Below, in pieces: positions 14,524-15,680 of a stretch of DNA of 15,680 nt; within the stretch, counting starts at the first letter, position 1; each line of letters opens with the position of its first letter. Under the pieces are notes generated by a model that was given only the letters and a program-made list of their open reading frames with translations, did not search any database and had not been told where the DNA came from. The position numbers and the translations under genes were made by a program. Origin of the DNA: DATJJW01 sp035491935 (lineage in GTDB: Bacteria; Pseudomonadota; Alphaproteobacteria; ATCC43930; CGMCC-115725); the NCBI GenBank assembly GCA_035491935.1, contig DATJJW010000097.1, positions 1 through 15,680 of the forward strand. Direction: 5' to 3'.

Positions 14524-14538
14524 CAACACCGCGTGTTG
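14524..14538. promoter_or_regulatory. Palindrome in the leader of the six-helix membrane protein
   Basis: CAACAC-CGC-GTGTTG is a perfect 6-bp inverted repeat around three bases, 42 nt upstream of the ATG and downstream of the predicted promoter. It could be a second operator or a small leader hairpin. Confidence 0.35.
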
Positions 14539-14579
14539 GTGGCACCGACAGCATGCGATATTCATCTTGGTATTAACGA

Positions 14580-14609
14580 ATTATACGCGTGCGCACGCGC
14601 TGCAATCAA
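14580..14609 (-). promoter_or_regulatory. Sigma-70-type promoter with a 14-bp palindrome in the spacer
   Basis: On the minus strand, TTGATT (14609-14604) and a perfect TATAAT (14585-14580) are separated by 18 nt, directed at the membrane protein gene. The spacer contains CGCGTGCGCACGCG (14586-14599), a perfect 14-bp palindrome abutting the -10 element, which is the classic position for a repressor operator or a MerR-type activator site. The predicted start would lie near 14573, giving a leader of roughly 90 nt. Confidence 0.6.
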
Positions 14610-14870
14610 GCTGCTTACCCCGTTACGGCTTGCCGTTCACTCCGCAGTGCTTTGGTCATTATTGCACCGCTTCGCGGCTCTTTTGCTCGACGGAAGACTG
14701 GAGGCGTTACTCATTCTACCACCGCATTTTCGCACAGCCTGCCCCGCCCGGCAGAACGGAAAACTGATCTTTCAGCCATTTCTCTTTAAATATTTCCGGT
14801 TAATAAAGGGGTAGGCATAAAAGAACCGCTCCTAAGGGAGTACCGGTACAGGCGGGGCGGAAGCGGGCGA
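14610..14870. other. AT-richer intergenic region upstream of the Cache sensor gene
   Basis: This is part of a 388-nt stretch without a convincing gene; short open frames here start poorly and look like noise. Base composition is visibly less GC-rich than the coding sequence, notably around 14770-14820 (TTTAAATATTTCC, TTAATAAAG), where a promoter for the sensor gene is likely, although I cannot fix -35/-10 boxes. A 10-bp palindrome, GTACCGGTAC, sits at 14840-14849, just ahead of the ribosome-binding site. Confidence 0.5.
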
Positions 14871-15680
14871 ATGATGATCACCTTATCCGGCAGGTTCCGT
14901 CGACGGCTTCCGCTGACGCTGGCGGTGCAACTTTTCGTCGTCTTCGTCTGCGGAACCGTACTGGTCGCCGAGATCACGGAAAGCCTGCATTCGCGCCAGC
15001 GGGAGCTGAGGGACAGTCGGACCGACGCCGTCAATCTCAGCCGATCGATCGGCCGCCACCTCGATGATTGTTTCGATCTTGCCGAGGTGCTGCTGACCAG
15101 CGTGGTCAGCCGGGTGAACCAGCTGCCGATCAATGCCGAGACGCTGAAGGAACTGCACGTCATGATGAGGCAGAGCGCGGCATACGCGCCCGTCATCGAC
15201 GGCATCAACCTCTATGACGAGCATGGGTACTGGTTGGCGAACTCCTTCTCGCCTTCGACCGTCCCCTACGTCTATACGATCGCCGACAGGCCGATCTTCA
15301 AGTACCACCAGAACCACGAGGATCTCGGTACTCATGTCGGCGCCGTCGGACTGAGCCGGGCCACGGGCAAATCGGTCGTGGTCGTCAGCCGCCGCTTCAA
15401 CAAGCCCGATGGCAGCTTCGGCGGCATGGTCAGCGTGTCCATTTCGATGGACTACTTCCAGCATTACATGAAGGCCTTCGACATCGGCAGCCTGGGCACG
15501 ATGTATGTCGCCTCGTCCGTCGACCGCATGGTGTTGGCGCGCGTACCCTATTCCGCCGAGATTGTCGGCCGCAGCTTCCCGGCTGGTACGATCTGGCCGC
15601 ATGTCGAAAAGACGCCGGATGGTGTGTGGACCTCGCCGTCGCAGACGGATGGACGGATACGCATCAACAGCTATCACGCC
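14871..15680 (+). CDS. Membrane sensor with periplasmic Cache-like domain, 3' end cut by the window
   Basis: An open frame of 270 codons runs from ATG 14871 off the right edge with no stop. The N-terminus is short and basic (GRFRRRLP), followed by one membrane helix (residues 13-33, LTLAVQLFVVFVCGTVLV). The rest is a periplasmic domain: a long helix (ESLHSRQRELRDSRTDAVNLSRSIGRHL), then a dCache/PDC-like core with INLYDEHGYWLANS, DRPIFKYHQNHEDLGTHVGAVG, GKSVVVVSRRFNKPDGSFGGMVSVSISMDYFQHY and IGSLGTMYVASSVDRMVLAR. In known proteins such domains bind small ligands and feed a histidine kinase, GGDEF/EAL or chemoreceptor output, which here would lie beyond the window. GGAAG at 7 nt supports the start; an ATG one codon later is equally possible. 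An opposite-strand open frame over the same bases is a shadow. Confidence 0.85.
   Translation, partial: MMITLSGRFRRRLPLTLAVQLFVVFVCGTVLVAEITESLHSRQRELRDSRTDAVNLSRSIGRHLDDCFDLAEVLLTSVVSRVNQLPINAETLKELHVMMRQSAAYAPVIDGINLYDEHGYWLANSFSPSTVPYVYTIADRPIFKYHQNHEDLGTHVGAVGLSRATGKSVVVVSRRFNKPDGSFGGMVSVSISMDYFQHYMKAFDIGSLGTMYVASSVDRMVLARVPYSAEIVGRSFPAGTIWPHVEKTPDGVWTSPSQTDGRIRINSYHA

Noticed and set aside
14652..14668. Possible sigma-54 promoter (TTGGTCATTATTGCA) upstream of the sensor gene
   Set aside because: The GG and GC dinucleotides are 8 nt apart, not the 10 required for a -24/-12 element.
14883..15677. 264-codon minus-strand frame at the right edge
   Set aside because: The plus strand over the same bases is open without a stop and encodes a membrane helix plus a Cache-like domain with a good start. 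The minus product has no recognisable features.
1..15680. CRISPR arrays, tRNAs, rRNAs, insertion sequences or prophage genes
   Set aside because: I looked for regular direct repeats, cloverleaf-like segments and transposase or integrase motifs and saw none. The repeats present are palindromic or in-gene tandem repeats.

Overview
The window reads as ordinary chromosomal sequence from a GC-rich alphaproteobacterium. The best guess is a Rhodospirillales-like lineage, from recall only, without a search. Support comes from the metabolic genes (glutaryl-CoA dehydrogenase next to ETF-ubiquinone oxidoreductase, whose N-terminus MERESM is typical of alphaproteobacterial versions) and from a dispersed palindromic repeat whose translation gives the familiar spurious strings MAGLDPAIH and GRVKPGHD. 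I see no phage, transposase, CRISPR array, tRNA or rRNA.

Layout. 1-513 (+) is the end of a SCO/SenC copper chaperone. 571-4559 (-) holds four genes, transcribed in the order rlpA-like B, rlpA-like A, a small periplasmic solute-binding protein, and a PAS-PAS-GGDEF-EAL c-di-GMP enzyme. 4764-5336 (+) is an isoprenylcysteine-methyltransferase-family membrane protein. 5544-6353 (+) is a secreted, histidine-rich TTHB210-like (DUF5602) protein. 6351-6468 is a double-hairpin repeat element. 6473-6727 (-) and 6849-7400 (+) are two uncharacterised genes diverging from a region with a strong Fur-box-like site. 7419-7531 is a 29-bp inverted repeat. 7551-8732 (-) is a class I/II aminotransferase. 8903-11798 (+) is the glutaryl-CoA dehydrogenase and ETF-QO pair. 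11879-13789 (+) is a secreted alkaline-phosphatase-superfamily phosphodiesterase. 13931-14482 (-) is a six-helix membrane protein. 14871 to the end (+) is the start of a membrane sensor with a periplasmic Cache-like domain.

How the genes fit together. The clearest functional link is glutaryl-CoA oxidation: GcdH would pass electrons through ETF (not in the window) to ETF-QO and into the quinone pool. The minus-strand block combines two envelope RlpA-like paralogues, a periplasmic binding protein and a c-di-GMP enzyme. It may be one unit, but only the last two genes are tightly spaced. The Cache protein at the right edge may be a second signalling enzyme.

The parts least explained by known biology are the divergent pair under the Fur-like box, the twin RlpA paralogues with His-rich linkers and a replaced family Glu, the TTHB210-like protein, and several perfect palindromes in promoter regions. 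None amounts to a demonstrated new system.
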